From Desulfuromonas sp. TF (lineage in GTDB: Bacteria; Desulfobacterota; Desulfuromonadia; Desulfuromonadales; ATBO01), in the NCBI RefSeq assembly GCF_000472285.1, contig NZ_KI421413.1, positions 38,087 through 102,086 on the forward strand: a stretch of DNA of 64,000 nt, read 5' to 3'. Below the pieces are notes generated by a model. It was given only the letters and a program-made list of their open reading frames with translations, was not told where the DNA came from and did not search any database. Shown piece after piece: positions 7,415-17,795 of this stretch. A program made the translations under genes and the position numbers. Position 1 is the stretch's first letter, and each line of letters starts with the position of its first letter.

Positions 7415-8703
7415 TATTGGATCTGAACATCGATTCCCTGGCGTTTGGCGGCAGCGGGGTCGGGCGCCATGACGGCAAGGTGGTCTTCGTCCCTTTTACC
7501 GCTCCGGGCGATCTGATTCGCTGCCGGATCGTGCGGGAAAAAAAACGGTTCGCCGAGGGGGAAATCCTTGAGCTGATCGAGCCCTCTTCTGCAAGGCGAG
7601 AACCTCCGTGCCCTGTATTCGGCGTGTGCGGAGGCTGTCAATGGCAGCATCTGCCCTATGAGACGCAGAGCCGGTGGAAGGGGGAGATCTTTGCCGACAC
7701 CCTGCGGCGCCAGGGGGGAGGGGAAGAGGAGCTTCTGCGTCCCCTGGTGCGATCTTCCGAGGAATGGAACTACCGCAGCCGGGTTCAGTTCAAATGCCTG
7801 CAGACGGATAATGGTTTCGTAATGGGTTTTTATCGGCGTGGGAGCCATTTCGTCGTTGACATTGAGAATTGTCCGATTACCGCATCGCCGCTCAATGAGG
7901 CTCTTCACCTTTTCCGCCGATGGCTGCCGCAATCGCCCTGTCCGGAACGGATTCCACAGGTCGATATGGCCGTCGATGACGAGAATAAAGTCCGGATCGT
8001 CGTTCATGCCCTCGGTTCCGATCACGACGCACTCCGCGCCTTTCTCTCTCCACTGGCCGAAAGCGCCGGCTTTGCAATTTTCATTCAGACCGGGCGGAAG
8101 AGCACCATCATCCCCGTCGTCGGCGGTGAAGACCTGCATATCCATCCGCTTCCCGGAGGGTCTCTGCGCCTGGCATACGGTCCAGGCGGTTTCGCCCAGG
8201 TCAATCTGGAGCAGAACCGACGTCTTGTGGAGGGGGTGATTGCCGCGGCCGATCTGACCGGAGAGGAGAGGGTCCTCGATCTCTTCTGCGGCATGGGAAA
8301 TTTTTCCCTGCCGCTTGCCCAGAAGGCGAAAGAGGTAATCGGCGTGGAGGATTTCGAACCCGCCATAGAAAAGGCCAGGGACAATGCCCGGGAAAACGGC
8401 CTGAGCAATATGAGCTTTCATGCCCGCACCGCCGAAGGCGCCGCAGGGAAACTCGCCGGGGGCATGGGGCTGGATCTCGTCCTTCTCGACCCTCCCAGGA
8501 CCGGAGCCTACGAGGTGGTCAGGGATCTGCTTTCCGTCCGTCCGGCTAAAATCATCTATGTTTCCTGCGATCCGCCCACTCTCGCCAGGGATCTCAAGCC
8601 TCTGCTTCACGGAGGTTACCGCCTGATCTTCTCGACCCCTTTTGACCTGTTCCCCCAAACCCATCACACCGAAAGCCTGTCGCTTCTGATCAGGCAGGAT
8701 TGA
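7411..8703 (+). CDS. rlmD: 23S rRNA (uracil-1939-C5)-methyltransferase, RlmD/RumA family
   Basis: A 430-residue TrmA/RumA-type enzyme. An N-terminal TRAM domain covers about 1-58, then come iron-sulfur cysteines C67, C73 and C76 (in CPVFGVCGGCQWQHLPY) and the Rossmann fold with LDLFCGMGNFSLPLA. LLDPPRTGA and IYVSCDPPTLARDL (catalytic Cys) sit near the C-terminus. The fold and cofactor motifs are certain; choosing RlmD over RlmC or a related paralogue is by length and TRAM domain. Confidence 0.88.
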   Translation: MILDLNIDSLAFGGSGVGRHDGKVVFVPFTAPGDLIRCRIVREKKRFAEGEILELIEPSSARREPPCPVFGVCGGCQWQHLPYETQSRWKGEIFADTLRRQGGGEEELLRPLVRSSEEWNYRSRVQFKCLQTDNGFVMGFYRRGSHFVVDIENCPITASPLNEALHLFRRWLPQSPCPERIPQVDMAVDDENKVRIVVHALGSDHDALRAFLSPLAESAGFAIFIQTGRKSTIIPVVGGEDLHIHPLPGGSLRLAYGPGGFAQVNLEQNRRLVEGVIAAADLTGEERVLDLFCGMGNFSLPLAQKAKEVIGVEDFEPAIEKARDNARENGLSNMSFHARTAEGAAGKLAGGMGLDLVLLDPPRTGAYEVVRDLLSVRPAKIIYVSCDPPTLARDLKPLLHGGYRLIFSTPFDLFPQTHHTESLSLLIRQD

Positions 8704-8716
8704 CGCGTTGAGTCCA

Positions 8717-8744
8717 TTGGCGCATGGGCGATTGCTGTTATACT
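8717..8744 (+). promoter_or_regulatory. Possible sigma-70 promoter
   Basis: TTGGCG (8717-8722) and TATACT (8739-8744) are separated by 16 bases, about 47 bases before the ATG of the secreted protein at 8792. A reasonable but not strong match. Confidence 0.45.
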
Positions 8745-8791
8745 ATTAAAAATATTTCCCACTCAGTCTTTGACCGGATCGGAGGTGCTCC

Positions 8792-9433
8792 ATGTACAGG
8801 ATTGCACTATTGGTGGTAGTTCTGCTTTTTGCCGGAGCATCCTCTCTGGCAGCTGAAACACTTTCCATTGTTCCGGGCATTGCCCTGGAGGTGAACCTGC
8901 CCGGACAAAAGTGGCAGATGTCCCGTCAGGCGCCCGAGTTTCTCGTTCGAGAGACGGCCGAGCATCTCGAACATGAACTGGCGGATAAGGGCAAGCAGGT
9001 CGATGCCGAGAGTCTGAAGGCGGAGGCCGGCAAACGCCTTGCGGCCAACGAGTTATTCATATTCAATCCGGATAGCGGTGCGGTACTGACGATCGATTTC
9101 AGCCCCTTGAAAGAGAAGGAAAAAGCTCCCCGCGATCGCACCGTGGCCTCTTCGGCCCGATATGCAGGAGAGAGCCTGTCGAGTGAAGAGGGGATTGAAG
9201 GAGTGGAGAGTAAAACCGACAAGGTGAAAGTGGCCGGAGCGGGTTCCGCCTACCGGGTGAATGCCAGTTACCGGCAACATGGCGATCCGATGAAATTCAC
9301 AGGAATCATCGGCTTTGCAGAGCCCTATTGGTTCTTCTTCTACTATACGGACCCTCTGCGCGATCCCGGCGACGCCGAGGAGATGGGTCGGATATTGGAC
9401 GCTCTGGTCCTGAAACCTGGAGGGGGTAATTAG
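8792..9433 (+). CDS. Secreted hypothetical protein
   Basis: A 213-residue protein with a clear Sec signal peptide (MYRIALLVVVLLFAGASS, likely cut after SLAA at about 21). The mature part starts with a beta-rich stretch, has a charged helical segment at about 55-85 and an aromatic strand (PYWFFFYYTDP) near the C-terminus. No family was recognised. GGAGGT lies about 7 bases before the ATG. It stands between rlmD and the rimP operon with its own possible promoter, so it is probably a single-gene unit. Confidence 0.75.
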   Translation: MYRIALLVVVLLFAGASSLAAETLSIVPGIALEVNLPGQKWQMSRQAPEFLVRETAEHLEHELADKGKQVDAESLKAEAGKRLAANELFIFNPDSGAVLTIDFSPLKEKEKAPRDRTVASSARYAGESLSSEEGIEGVESKTDKVKVAGAGSAYRVNASYRQHGDPMKFTGIIGFAEPYWFFFYYTDPLRDPGDAEEMGRILDALVLKPGGGN

Positions 9434-9443
9434 ATTTTTTTAC

Positions 9444-9472
9444 TTGCAATCGGAACTTTCTCGTGGTATCAG
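9444..9472 (+). promoter_or_regulatory. Possible promoter of the rimP-nusA-infB operon
   Basis: TTGCAA (9444-9449) and TATCAG (9467-9472) are spaced by 17 bases, upstream of the leader hairpin. The -10 match is partial. Confidence 0.35.
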
Positions 9473-9498
9473 TTAGCTGTTATTTCATAGTTCACAGT

Positions 9499-9527
9499 AA
9501 AAAGTGGGCCCTTCGCTCACTTTTTTT
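9499..9527 (+). terminator. Intrinsic-terminator-like leader hairpin before rimP
   Basis: AAAAAGTGGG (9499-9508) pairs with the segment ending CTCACTTTTT (9516-9525, one G-U pair) around a CCCTTCG loop, and a run of seven T follows the stem. It sits between the possible promoter and the rimP start, so it could act as an attenuator of the whole operon. Hairpins of this kind before rimP-nusA operons have been described in other bacteria; function here is inferred. Confidence 0.55.
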
Positions 9528-9546
9528 ATTTGCAGAGGTGTCAAGC

Positions 9547-10035
9547 GTGTCGCAGGATACGACTCTGGAAAGAATTCGCGGCCTGGTTTCTCCGATTTTG
9601 CAGAGCATGTCTTTCGAACTTGTGGAGCTCGAATACAAGCCGGAAGGCAGAAACTGGGTCGTGCGCCTGTTTATCGACAAGCCGGGCGGCATCACCCTCG
9701 ACGATTGTGTCGATGTCAGCCGGGAGGTCGGCGCTCTCCTTGAGGTAGAGGATGTGATCGAAACTTCGTATCGGCTTGAGGTTTCCTCGCCGGGGCTGGA
9801 CCGGCCGTTGAAGAAAGCGCAGGATTATGAGCGCTTTTGCGGAGAGCGGGTCAAAATCAAAACCCATGAAAAGCTTGATCCCGACAACCGGGGCTACGAG
9901 CGAAAAACATTTGTTGGCAAATTGCTGGGGTACGAGGACGGCAGGGTGAGAATTCTCCAGGTCGACAAGAAGGGGGGAGAGATCGTTCTTTCTCTGGAGG
10001 ATATAGCCAATGCTAATCTGGAGCCCGAGTTTTAA
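9547..10035 (+). CDS. rimP: Ribosome maturation factor RimP
   Basis: A 162-residue RimP protein needed for 30S subunit maturation. Family features: ELVELEY near residue 25, RLFIDKPGGITLDDCVDVSREV, and EVSSPGLDRPL, followed by an SH3-like C-terminal domain. GTG 9547 is preferred over GTG 9538 because AGAGGTG (9534-9540) is then a well-placed ribosome binding site and the length fits. It heads the classic rimP-nusA-infB operon and lies behind the leader hairpin. Confidence 0.9.
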   Translation: MSQDTTLERIRGLVSPILQSMSFELVELEYKPEGRNWVVRLFIDKPGGITLDDCVDVSREVGALLEVEDVIETSYRLEVSSPGLDRPLKKAQDYERFCGERVKIKTHEKLDPDNRGYERKTFVGKLLGYEDGRVRILQVDKKGGEIVLSLEDIANANLEPEF

Positions 10036-10137
10036 ACTCCTGCCTGGCGCAACCATGCGCGGGCAAAAGCAGAATAAAAAGGCCGAGACCGCGTGGTGAC
10101 TAACTCTCGGACAGACAGTTACAGGGGGTACTAGGGA

Positions 10138-11409
10138 ATGGTAGTGAATCTTAATCATATTCTTGATCAGGTAGTGAAGGACAAAGGCATTGATCGTGGC
10201 GTTCTGGTCGAGGCGCTTGAGTCCGCGGTATTGTCGGCTGCCAATAAGAAATACCGCAACACACGGGATCTGGAAGCCCATTACAATGATGAGATGGGCG
10301 AAGTCGAGCTTTTTGAGTTCGTCACCGTCGTTGAGGAGGTTCACGACTCATACAAGGAGATCGATCTGGAGGAAGCTCGCGAAATCGATCCCGATGTCGA
10401 GGTCGGCGACTCTCTCGGGATGAAGATGGATGCCAGCAACTTCAGCCGCATCGCCGCCCAGACCGCCAAACAGGTGATCATACAGAAAGTTCGCGAGGCC
10501 GAGCGCGAGGGGGTCTACAATGAATTCAAGGACCGTCTCGGTGAACTGGTCAACGGCATTGTCCGCCGCTATGAGCGAGGCGACCTGATCGTCGACCTGG
10601 GAAGGGCCGAGGCTCTGCTCCCGCATCGTGAGCAGGTGCCCCGCGAAAATTATCGCCAGGGAGACCGGGTCAGGGCCTATATATCCGACGTTCGTCTGTC
10701 GCCGAAAGGTCCGCAGATCATTCTCTCGCGTACTCATCCCGGAGTGGTCGCCGCCTTGTTCTATTCCGAAGTGCCCGAGATAGCCGAAGGCATTGTGGAA
10801 ATCAAGTGTGTCGCCAGGGAACCGGGGAGCCGGGCAAAGATTGCGGTGGTTTCCCATGATCCCGATGTCGATCCGGTTGGCGCCTGCGTGGGAATGCGCG
10901 GATCCCGCGTCCAGAATGTGGTGTCCGAACTGCGTGGTGAAAAAATCGATATCATCAACTGGACTCCGGATATCGGAAGGTTTGCCTGTTCCGCTCTTTC
11001 CCCTGCCGAAGTCACCCGGGTTTATGTCGACAACGAGGAACAGGCCCTGGAGATTATCGTTCCGGACGACCAGCTTTCGCTGGCCATCGGTAAAAAAGGG
11101 CAAAACGTCAGGCTTGCAGCCAAGCTGACCGGCTGGAAGATCGACATCAAGAGCGAGACACGGGCGGCGGAATCCGAACTCGAGGAACTGCGCCAAGCCG
11201 AGGGGGATGAGGCGACTTCCGAAATCGATGAATCTCCATCCTATAGTCGGGATGAGCTCTATGCCCTGGCCAAGGAATACAATCTTGCCGGACGCAGCAC
11301 CATGACCAAGGAAGAGCTTGTCCAGCGTCTGGGCGAGTTGGGAGTCCTTGAGAAAACTGAACCGGTGGCGGAAACCGCCGAACCGGCCGAGGAAGAAGAA
11401 CAGGGTTAA
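10138..11409 (+). CDS. nusA: Transcription termination/antitermination factor NusA
   Basis: A 423-residue NusA. The N-terminal polymerase-binding domain covers about 1-125, an S1 domain about 130-200 ([25 protein letters not shown]), and two KH domains follow, with [15 protein letters not shown] and [17 protein letters not shown] as GXXG motifs. Instead of the acidic repeats of enterobacterial NusA, the C-terminus after about 360 has a short SAP/Rho-N-like segment ([11 protein letters not shown] then [12 protein letters not shown]) and an acidic tail. A GGGG-rich site (10125-10136) precedes the ATG. It binds RNA polymerase and nascent RNA. Confidence 0.93.
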   Translation: MVVNLNHILDQVVKDKGIDRGVLVEALESAVLSAANKKYRNTRDLEAHYNDEMGEVELFEFVTVVEEVHDSYKEIDLEEAREIDPDVEVGDSLGMKMDASNFSRIAAQTAKQVIIQKVREAEREGVYNEFKDRLGELVNGIVRRYERGDLIVDLGRAEALLPHREQVPRENYRQGDRVRAYISDVRLSPKGPQIILSRTHPGVVAALFYSEVPEIAEGIVEIKCVAREPGSRAKIAVVSHDPDVDPVGACVGMRGSRVQNVVSELRGEKIDIINWTPDIGRFACSALSPAEVTRVYVDNEEQALEIIVPDDQLSLAIGKKGQNVRLAAKLTGWKIDIKSETRAAESELEELRQAEGDEATSEIDESPSYSRDELYALAKEYNLAGRSTMTKEELVQRLGELGVLEKTEPVAETAEPAEEEEQG

Positions 11410-11412
11410 CCA

Positions 11413-12012
11413 TTGTCTTCATCCGGAAATAAGGCGCAGCGCACCTGTCTGGGCTGCCGGGTCGTTTGCGATCAGGACCAGGTTGTCCGCTACGTTCTTT
11501 CACCTCAGGGGGAGGTTCTTGTCGATTATCGGCGCAAACTACCGGGTCGGGGGGCGTATACGTGCCTTGAACGGTCCTGCATCGAGACAGCGGTCCGGCG
11601 GAATCAGTTCGATCGGGCATTCAAGGGACGGGCAGGAAGCCGTCCCGACGAAGGGGAGCTCACTGCCGCTCTTGCCGACCAGATCCTGGAGCGGATTGTC
11701 GCTCTTCTGGGAATGGCGCGCAAATCGGCCAAAGCCGTCTCCGGAAGCAATCTGGTTCTGAGTGCGCTCGGAGGTCACGGCCGGATCGCTTTTGTTCTCC
11801 TGGCCGAAGACGTTTCCGCCGGAATTGCCGATAAGGTCATCGGCAAGGCGGACAGGATGGAAATTCCATGCTTCCGCCTGCTGACCAAGGATTTCATGGG
11901 GCAGGTGATGGGCAAGGGAGAACGCAGTGTGATCGCACTTGCTTCAGGCCCGCTTGCTAAAGCTATAATGGTAGAGCTGGTGAGATATAAGCAAATCGTA
12001 GGGGAGAGTTGA
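11413..12012 (+). CDS. Fused YlxR (DUF448) and L7Ae-like RNA-binding protein
   Basis: A 199-residue two-domain protein. Residues 1-80 form a YlxR domain ([19 protein letters not shown] and PGRGAYTC). About 90-199 is an L7Ae/L30e/S12e-like domain ([16 protein letters not shown] then VLLAEDVS). In Firmicutes these are separate genes (ylxR, ylxQ) in the same operon position between nusA and infB. The start is TTG 11413, three bases after the nusA stop. The gene overlaps the infB ATG by one base. A role in rRNA or RNA-structure binding is inferred from the domains. Confidence 0.85.
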   Translation: MSSSGNKAQRTCLGCRVVCDQDQVVRYVLSPQGEVLVDYRRKLPGRGAYTCLERSCIETAVRRNQFDRAFKGRAGSRPDEGELTAALADQILERIVALLGMARKSAKAVSGSNLVLSALGGHGRIAFVLLAEDVSAGIADKVIGKADRMEIPCFRLLTKDFMGQVMGKGERSVIALASGPLAKAIMVELVRYKQIVGES

Positions 12013-14867
12013 TGGGAAAGATACGGGTATACGAATTGGCACAAAAACTGGGCGTGGAAAATAAGGATCTTCTGGATCGTCTTGAGGACGCGGGTATTGA
12101 TGCCAAAAGCCATATGAGCTTTCTGGAAGAGGACGATATTCGTAAGCTTGAGGACGACTCGACCCCATCGGTGGAGAAGGTTGAAGAAAAGCTGGTCAAA
12201 CCCGGCTTGATCCGCCGCCGGCGCAAGGAGGTGCCCCAGCCCGCTGTCCCCGAAGAGGCGCCTCTGGCCGCGGCTGAATTAGCCCCGACTGCCGTCGAAA
12301 AGCCGGTAGAGACGCCAGTAGAAGAAGCCGAAAAAGAGGCTGCGACGGTCTCTGTCAAGGAACCGGCGTCCACCCGCGAAATGGAGACCGCCCCTTCAGA
12401 TGCTGAGGCGGCAGCTGAAAAGGCTGAACAGAAGCCTGTAGCTGCTGCCGAAGGAGCCGCGAGGCCGGTCGATAAGATCAAAGCCGAGGCTCTCCCGATC
12501 CCCAAAGCCCCGGCGGCTAAAAAGGAAGAAACTCCCAAGGCGGCTCCTCCGAAAGCAGCCGAGAAGGTGACTCCGTCACGGGCCAAGATCCTTGGCCGCG
12601 TCGAGCTCCCCCAGGCTGCCGCTCCGACACCCCGGGGAGCAGCGCCTGGCGGTGAACGTCCGCGCGGCGAGCGTCCGCGTACGGATCGACCCGGAGCACC
12701 TCCCGCCAGGGAACGTACCGGAGCACCTCCCGCCAGGGAACGTACCGGAGCACCTCCCGCCAGGGAACGTACCGGAGCGCCTCCCGGCAGGGAACGTACC
12801 GGAGCGCCTCCCAGGGAAGGACGACCCGCGCCCGGGTCCCGGCCGAGCCGTACAGCCGCCGCGCCCACTGTTCCGACCACTGCTCCCGACGAGTTGTTTC
12901 CCGGCAAGGAGGCGAGAGGCGGAAAGAAGAAGAAAAAAGGTAAAGGTGCGGACTATAGCGAGGCGGCGGGCCGTGTAGAAGCTGAGAAACGCCGTAGCCG
13001 TCGCGAGGTTTTTGAGCCGGATCGCGGCGATCGCTATCGCAAGGGTCGCAAGTCCGCAAGACTCACGAAAAAGACCGAGGTCACCGTTTCCAAAGCTATC
13101 AAGAGGATCATCCGCATCAGTGACGTGATCACGGTCGGTGAACTGGCCAAGAGGATGGGTGTTAAGGCTAACGACCTGATCAAGGAACTCATGCGCCAGG
13201 GCCAGATGGTGACCATCAACCATCCCCTCGACTTCGAGTCGGCGGCGATCCTCGCTTCGGAATTCAGCTACGAGGTCGAGAACGTCGCCTTCGATGAAGT
13301 GACCATTCTCGATCATGCCGGCCTGAAGGAAGGGGAGGAAGAGAAGCCTGAAGATCTTAAAACCAGACCTCCCGTGGTAACCATCATGGGACATGTCGAT
13401 CACGGAAAGACCAGCCTGCTCGATGCCATTCGCACCACCGACGTCACCGCCGGGGAAGCCGGCGGCATCACACAGCACATCGGCGCCTATGACGTGGAAC
13501 TGGACGGACGGAAAATCAGCTTCCTGGATACCCCGGGTCACGAAGCCTTCACCGCCATGCGTTCCCGAGGCGCTCAGGTTACCGACATCGTCGTCCTGGT
13601 CGTGGCGGCGGACGACGGCGTCATGCCCCAGACCAAGGAGGCGATCAATCACTCCAAGGCTGCCGGCGTTCCGATCATCGTCGCCATCAACAAAATGGAC
13701 AAGCCCGACGCCAATCCCGACCGGGTCAAGCAGGAGTTGACTGAATTTCAGCTGGTCCCCGAAGAGTGGGGGGGCGACACCATTTTTGTGGAGGTTTCCG
13801 CCAAGCAGAAGACCAACATCGATCAGATTCTCGAGATGATCCTGCTGCAGGCCGAAGTCATGGATCTCAAGGCCAACCCCAACAAACGCGCCAAAGGGGC
13901 CATTATCGAAGCGAGACTGGACAAGGGGCGGGGGCCCGTGGCCACGGTCCTTGTGCAGGAGGGCACCCTCAAGGTCGGAGATCCGATCGTGACCGGCGTT
14001 CACTACGGCCGGGTTCGGACCATGATCAACGATCGCGGCGAGCGCCTCGAGGAGGCGGGTCCGTCCTGCCCCGTCGAGGTAACCGGACTTTCCGGCGTTC
14101 CAGATGCCGGGGATACCTTTCATGCCGTGGAGGATGAAAAGACCGCTAAAGACGTGGCCCAGCACCGGCAGCAGAAGCTGCGGGAGGCTGAGTTGGCAAA
14201 AACCAGCAAGATTTCCCTGGAACAACTCTATGCCCGCATCCAGGAAGGGGACGTCAAGGAGCTCAAAGTTATCCTCAAGGGCGACGTCCAGGGTTCGGTG
14301 GAAGCGGTCAAGGATTCGCTCTCCAAGCTTTCCACGGATGCCTGCCGTCTTATCGTGATTCACACGGGTGTCGGCGGCATCATCGAAAGTGACGTCTCCC
14401 TGGCTTCGGCTTCGGATGCCATAGTTCTCGGCTTCAACGTGCGGCCCGAACCAAAGGCCGCCGCCCTTGCCGAGACCGAAGGGGTGGATATCCGCCTCTA
14501 CAACATCATCTATGACGCGGTTGCCGATATTCGGAATGCCATGGAAGGACTCCTTGCACCTACTCTGAGGGAAAAGGCTCTGGGACGGGTGGAGGTCCGC
14601 GAAACATTCAGCGTCTCCAAGGTGGGGACCATCGCCGGATGCTATGTGCTCGATGGGAAAGTGCTGCGCGGCGCCCAGGTACGGCTGGTTCGCGACAATG
14701 TGGTCGTCTGGCAGGGCAAGATGAGTTCGCTCAAGCGCTTCAAGGATGATGCCCGGGAAGTTGCCGCCGGTTACGAATGCGGCATCGGCCTCGAAAATTA
14801 CAATGACCTCAAGATCGGGGATATCATCGAAGTCTTCGAAATGGAAGAGGTGAAGACGATTCTCTGA
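12012..14867 (+). CDS. infB: Translation initiation factor IF-2
   Basis: A 951-residue IF-2. The N-terminal IF2_N domain ([20 protein letters not shown]) is followed by a long low-complexity Ala/Pro/Glu linker to about 330, a second IF2_N-like domain, and the GTPase domain with [12 protein letters not shown] (about 459), [12 protein letters not shown] and SAK. Domains II-IV follow. It places initiator tRNA on the 30S subunit. The linker contains a 9-residue repeat, listed separately. The ATG at 12012 overlaps the previous stop by one base and has GGGGAGA before it. Confidence 0.95.
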   Translation: MGKIRVYELAQKLGVENKDLLDRLEDAGIDAKSHMSFLEEDDIRKLEDDSTPSVEKVEEKLVKPGLIRRRRKEVPQPAVPEEAPLAAAELAPTAVEKPVETPVEEAEKEAATVSVKEPASTREMETAPSDAEAAAEKAEQKPVAAAEGAARPVDKIKAEALPIPKAPAAKKEETPKAAPPKAAEKVTPSRAKILGRVELPQAAAPTPRGAAPGGERPRGERPRTDRPGAPPARERTGAPPARERTGAPPARERTGAPPGRERTGAPPREGRPAPGSRPSRTAAAPTVPTTAPDELFPGKEARGGKKKKKGKGADYSEAAGRVEAEKRRSRREVFEPDRGDRYRKGRKSARLTKKTEVTVSKAIKRIIRISDVITVGELAKRMGVKANDLIKELMRQGQMVTINHPLDFESAAILASEFSYEVENVAFDEVTILDHAGLKEGEEEKPEDLKTRPPVVTIMGHVDHGKTSLLDAIRTTDVTAGEAGGITQHIGAYDVELDGRKISFLDTPGHEAFTAMRSRGAQVTDIVVLVVAADDGVMPQTKEAINHSKAAGVPIIVAINKMDKPDANPDRVKQELTEFQLVPEEWGGDTIFVEVSAKQKTNIDQILEMILLQAEVMDLKANPNKRAKGAIIEARLDKGRGPVATVLVQEGTLKVGDPIVTGVHYGRVRTMINDRGERLEEAGPSCPVEVTGLSGVPDAGDTFHAVEDEKTAKDVAQHRQQKLREAELAKTSKISLEQLYARIQEGDVKELKVILKGDVQGSVEAVKDSLSKLSTDACRLIVIHTGVGGIIESDVSLASASDAIVLGFNVRPEPKAAALAETEGVDIRLYNIIYDAVADIRNAMEGLLAPTLREKALGRVEVRETFSVSKVGTIAGCYVLDGKVLRGAQVRLVRDNVVVWQGKMSSLKRFKDDAREVAAGYECGIGLENYNDLKIGDIIEVFEMEEVKTIL
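12691..12813 (+). repeat. 27-base tandem repeat inside infB
   Basis: Four copies of a 27-base unit (12691-12717, 12718-12744, 12745-12771, 12772-12798) and a partial fifth encode GAPPARERT-type repeats in the IF-2 linker. The first three copies are essentially identical at DNA level and the fourth carries a few changes, so the array is recent and could vary in copy number. Confidence 0.85.
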
Positions 14868-14880
14868 TTCGGAGAAGGCA

Positions 14881-15168
14881 ATGGTGGTGGGCGTTCTCAG
14901 GGTAGAACTGATCCTTCATGCTCCGCAGAGCCTCAAAGAAAAGCGCTCAATCGTGCAGAAGATCGTCGGCCGCTGCCGCTCCCGCTTCCCTATCTCCGCC
15001 GCGGAAACGGGACTGCACGACCTCTGGCAGCGCTCCGAGATCGGATTTTGCATGGTCGCCGGGGACGAGGCGGCCATACACACGGTGTTTTTACGCATTC
15101 AGGATGAGATCGCCCGTACCGGCCTTGCCGAGGTAGGCGATCTGCATCAGGAATATCTCCACTTCTAA
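14881..15168 (+). CDS. DUF503 (YlxP-like) protein
   Basis: A 95-residue DUF503 protein: [21 protein letters not shown] is the family signature, followed by the usual alternating beta-alpha pattern. It lies between infB and rbfA, where YlxP is found in many bacteria. YlxP has been linked to ribosome assembly in Firmicutes; the role here is inferred from homology and position. It starts 13 bases after infB. Confidence 0.85.
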   Translation: MVVGVLRVELILHAPQSLKEKRSIVQKIVGRCRSRFPISAAETGLHDLWQRSEIGFCMVAGDEAAIHTVFLRIQDEIARTGLAEVGDLHQEYLHF

Positions 15169-15179
15169 GGAGCTTTTTT

Positions 15180-15551
15180 TTGCAATCTTCACGTTCCCAT
15201 CGAGTCGCCGAATCGATCCACAAGGAGGTGTCTTCACTCCTGCTCAAGGGATTAAAAGATCCCAGGATCGGCTTTGTGACCATCACCGGCGTAGAGGTTA
15301 CCCCGGACCTTCACCTTGCCCGCATTTATTTTTCGGTGATGGGGGATGAGGAGGCGCGCAAAAACACCCAGAAAGGACTGAGCAGCTCCACTCCTTATGT
15401 CCGCCGCGAAATCGGCCGGCGTCTGCGACTGCGGCATGTTCCGGACATCCTCTTTGAGTACGATACTTCCCTGGAGTACGGCAACCGCATCGAATCACTG
15501 ATCCGCGAAATCCATTCCGACGATGATCAAGGCGATACTGAAGACAATTGA
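15180..15551 (+). CDS. rbfA: Ribosome-binding factor A
   Basis: A 123-residue RbfA, a KH-like cold-shock protein that helps mature the 16S rRNA 5' end. Features are [36 protein letters not shown] and ARIYFSVMG. The start is TTG 15180 with a strong AAGGAG (15167-15172) seven bases upstream; no ATG is available near the conserved N-terminus. The 3' end overlaps nrnA by 29 bases. Confidence 0.88.
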   Translation: MQSSRSHRVAESIHKEVSSLLLKGLKDPRIGFVTITGVEVTPDLHLARIYFSVMGDEEARKNTQKGLSSSTPYVRREIGRRLRLRHVPDILFEYDTSLEYGNRIESLIREIHSDDDQGDTEDN

Positions 15552-16506
15552 AGAAGGAAGGCGCTTTCTGGTCGCCGCCCATGAGAATCCCGATGGCGAT
15601 GCCCTGGCTTCCACCTTGGCTCTGACCAACGCTTTGCGTGAACTCGGCAAGGATGTCACCGCATTCAATCGGGATGGAGTCCTCGAACCGTTCGCTTTTC
15701 TCCCCGGCGCCGAAACCGTGGTCACAGATCTTGAGGGATGTGCGCCTTTTGACGCCGGGTTCGTTCTTGATTCGGGTGAATTGCGGCGCGCGGGAAGCCA
15801 TCTCCGTGAACACTGCCGGATCCTGATCAATATCGATCACCATCCCTATTCAGAGGAGTTTGGTGAAATTCGTTTCGTGGATGAGAGCGCCAGCGCAACC
15901 GGTGCCCTCATCTACCGGATTCTCACGGAAGGCGGTATCGAGATTTCGCCTTCCGTCGCTCTCTGCATTTATACCTCCATTCTCTCGGATACAGGGTCTT
16001 TCCGCTACTCCAACGCCGATCCGGAAGCTTTTCACATTGCCGCTGAAATGGTGGATAAGGGAGTCTCTCCCTGGGATGTGGCTTCGGGACTTTACGAGAG
16101 CCAGGGTGCCGAACGGCTGCGCCTGCTGGCCCTGGCCCTTGCCACCCTGACCGTTTCCACCTGCGGGCGCTATGCATCCGTTACCGTGACCGCGGAGATG
16201 TACGATCAAACCGGGGCCGGGGCTGAACACACGGACGGATTCGTCAATTATCCCCGATCGATCCGCGGGGTGGAAGTGGCCATTTTCTTCCGTCAGGTAG
16301 CCCATTCTTCCTTTAAGGTCGGGATGCGTTCAAAGGGGAAGGTGGATGTGGGATCTCTGGCGCGCGAACTTGGCGGCGGGGGGCATCACAATGCCGCCGG
16401 AGCCCTTCTCGACGGCTCTCTGGATGAGATTCGCAAGGCGGTCTTCGCTCGAATCGATGTTCTCCTTAATGAAATGCCCGGGTCCACTACCGATAGTGAG
16501 CGATGA
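15523..16506 (+). CDS. nrnA: DHH/DHHA1 phosphoesterase (oligoribonuclease / pAp phosphatase NrnA type)
   Basis: A 327-residue DHH-family phosphoesterase. HENPDGDA (20-27), LDSGE (82-86) and NIDHHP (103-108) are the metal-binding motifs of the DHH domain, and the C-terminal DHHA1 motif is [11 protein letters not shown]. NrnA degrades very short RNAs and dephosphorylates pAp. It is embedded in the rbfA-truB operon, overlapping rbfA by 29 bases and truB by four. This neighbourhood is common in bacteria that lack Orn. Confidence 0.88.
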   Translation: MIKAILKTIEEGRRFLVAAHENPDGDALASTLALTNALRELGKDVTAFNRDGVLEPFAFLPGAETVVTDLEGCAPFDAGFVLDSGELRRAGSHLREHCRILINIDHHPYSEEFGEIRFVDESASATGALIYRILTEGGIEISPSVALCIYTSILSDTGSFRYSNADPEAFHIAAEMVDKGVSPWDVASGLYESQGAERLRLLALALATLTVSTCGRYASVTVTAEMYDQTGAGAEHTDGFVNYPRSIRGVEVAIFFRQVAHSSFKVGMRSKGKVDVGSLARELGGGGHHNAAGALLDGSLDEIRKAVFARIDVLLNEMPGSTTDSER

Positions 16507-17423
16507 ACGGCCTGTTGATCATTGACAAACCGCAGGGGATGACCTCCTTCGATGTGGTGCGGCGGGTGCGCAAACTGTGCGGGACCCGGCGTGTCGGTCA
16601 TGCCGGAACCCTCGATCCCCTCGCCACCGGCGTTCTCCCGGTCGCTGTGGGCGAAGGGACGCGCATCGTCCAGTTTCTCATGGAGGGAGACAAAACCTAT
16701 CGGGCCACCCTCAAGCTTGGTGAAATCACCGATACGCAGGATGCCGAAGGTGAAATCCTTGAACGGCGGCCGGTGGCTGGAGTGACGGAGGAAAAACTGA
16801 CGGAGGCCTGTCGCTCCTGGGAGGGGACAGTAAACCAGGTTCCTCCCATGTATTCCGCCCTCAAGAAGGACGGTGTTCCGCTGTACCGCCTTGCCCGGAA
16901 GGGGATAGAGATCGAACGGCAGGCGCGTCAGGTTGAGATCCGGCGGCTGGAGATTATCGATGTCCATCTCCCCTATATGTCCTTCGAGGTGGACTGCTCC
17001 AAAGGGACTTACATCCGCAGCCTATGCCACGACCTCGGCCTCGCCCTGGGACCGGGAGCCCACCTGACGGCCCTGCGACGGACCCGCAACGGCACTTTCA
17101 GGGAATCGGACAGCATTACCCTGGAAAAACTCGCCGAAGATGCGAATGCCGGTATTTCGCCTGGGCTGCTTTCCCTGGAGGAGTCTCTGGGGGGATTTCC
17201 CTCTTTCGACGTGTCGGAGGCGGCAGCGTCCCGTCTTCGACACGGCGTGCCGCCGGAGTTGACTTCCGTCGACGGACCAGTGCACTTGGAGGAAGGGAAG
17301 AAGGTTCTGCTTCTCCGAGATGGAAACCTGCTGGCGGTCGCCTCCTTCGCTCCCTCGCGAAACCAGGAAAAGCGCGGCGATTTTGAGCTTTTAAGGGTTT
17401 TTAACCGTCCTGGACATGAGTGA
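16503..17423 (+). CDS. truB: tRNA pseudouridine-55 synthase
   Basis: A 306-residue TruB. The catalytic Asp38 lies in [18 protein letters not shown], and [22 protein letters not shown] follows. [13 protein letters not shown] and a C-terminal PUA-like domain complete it. It makes the universal pseudouridine 55 in the tRNA T loop. It overlaps nrnA by four bases (ATGA) and comes before rpsO. Confidence 0.93.
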   Translation: MNGLLIIDKPQGMTSFDVVRRVRKLCGTRRVGHAGTLDPLATGVLPVAVGEGTRIVQFLMEGDKTYRATLKLGEITDTQDAEGEILERRPVAGVTEEKLTEACRSWEGTVNQVPPMYSALKKDGVPLYRLARKGIEIERQARQVEIRRLEIIDVHLPYMSFEVDCSKGTYIRSLCHDLGLALGPGAHLTALRRTRNGTFRESDSITLEKLAEDANAGISPGLLSLEESLGGFPSFDVSEAAASRLRHGVPPELTSVDGPVHLEEGKKVLLLRDGNLLAVASFAPSRNQEKRGDFELLRVFNRPGHE

Positions 17424-17430
17424 ATATTGC

Positions 17431-17459
17431 TTTACACCCTTATGGATTTGTGCTAAAAA
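17431..17459 (+). promoter_or_regulatory. Possible promoter of rpsO
   Basis: TTTACA (17431-17436) and TAAAAA (17454-17459) with a 17-base spacer, about 65 bases before the rpsO start, in an AT-rich stretch just after truB. Confidence 0.45.
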
Positions 17460-17524
17460 TTCTTTTTTCCAACGGCAAAACCAGGCCACGGCCTGATTCA
17501 TCATCATTCAAAGGAGGTGGCACA

Positions 17525-17791
17525 GTGCTCGCCACGGAACGCAAGCAGGAAATCATTGATAAGTTCAAGACCCACGAGGGAGACACCGGGTCTCCGGAGG
17601 TGCAGATCGCTCTCCTTTCCGAGCGCATCACCTATCTGACCGAGCATTTCCGTACCCACAAGAAAGATCATCATTCCCGTCGGGGTCTTCTCAAGATCGT
17701 CGGTCAGAGAAGACGTCTGCTGGACTACCTGAAGAAAAAGGATGTCGAGCGCTATCGCACGGTCATCCAGGCTCTGGGAATCCGCAGGTAA
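17525..17791 (+). CDS. rpsO: 30S ribosomal protein S15
   Basis: An 88-residue S15 of normal length. [20 protein letters not shown] and the [21 protein letters not shown] block are family hallmarks. The start is GTG 17525 with AAAGGAGG (17510-17517) just upstream; the open frame before it is not part of the protein. It binds the central domain of 16S rRNA. It is followed by a terminator and then pnp, the usual order. Confidence 0.95.
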   Translation: MLATERKQEIIDKFKTHEGDTGSPEVQIALLSERITYLTEHFRTHKKDHHSRRGLLKIVGQRRRLLDYLKKKDVERYRTVIQALGIRR

Positions 17792-17795
17792 ATCC

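Noticed and set aside
12576-14363. 595-codon open frame opposite infB
   Set aside because: It mirrors the GC-rich codon pattern of infB, has no ribosome binding site or family features, and lies wholly antisense to a certain gene.
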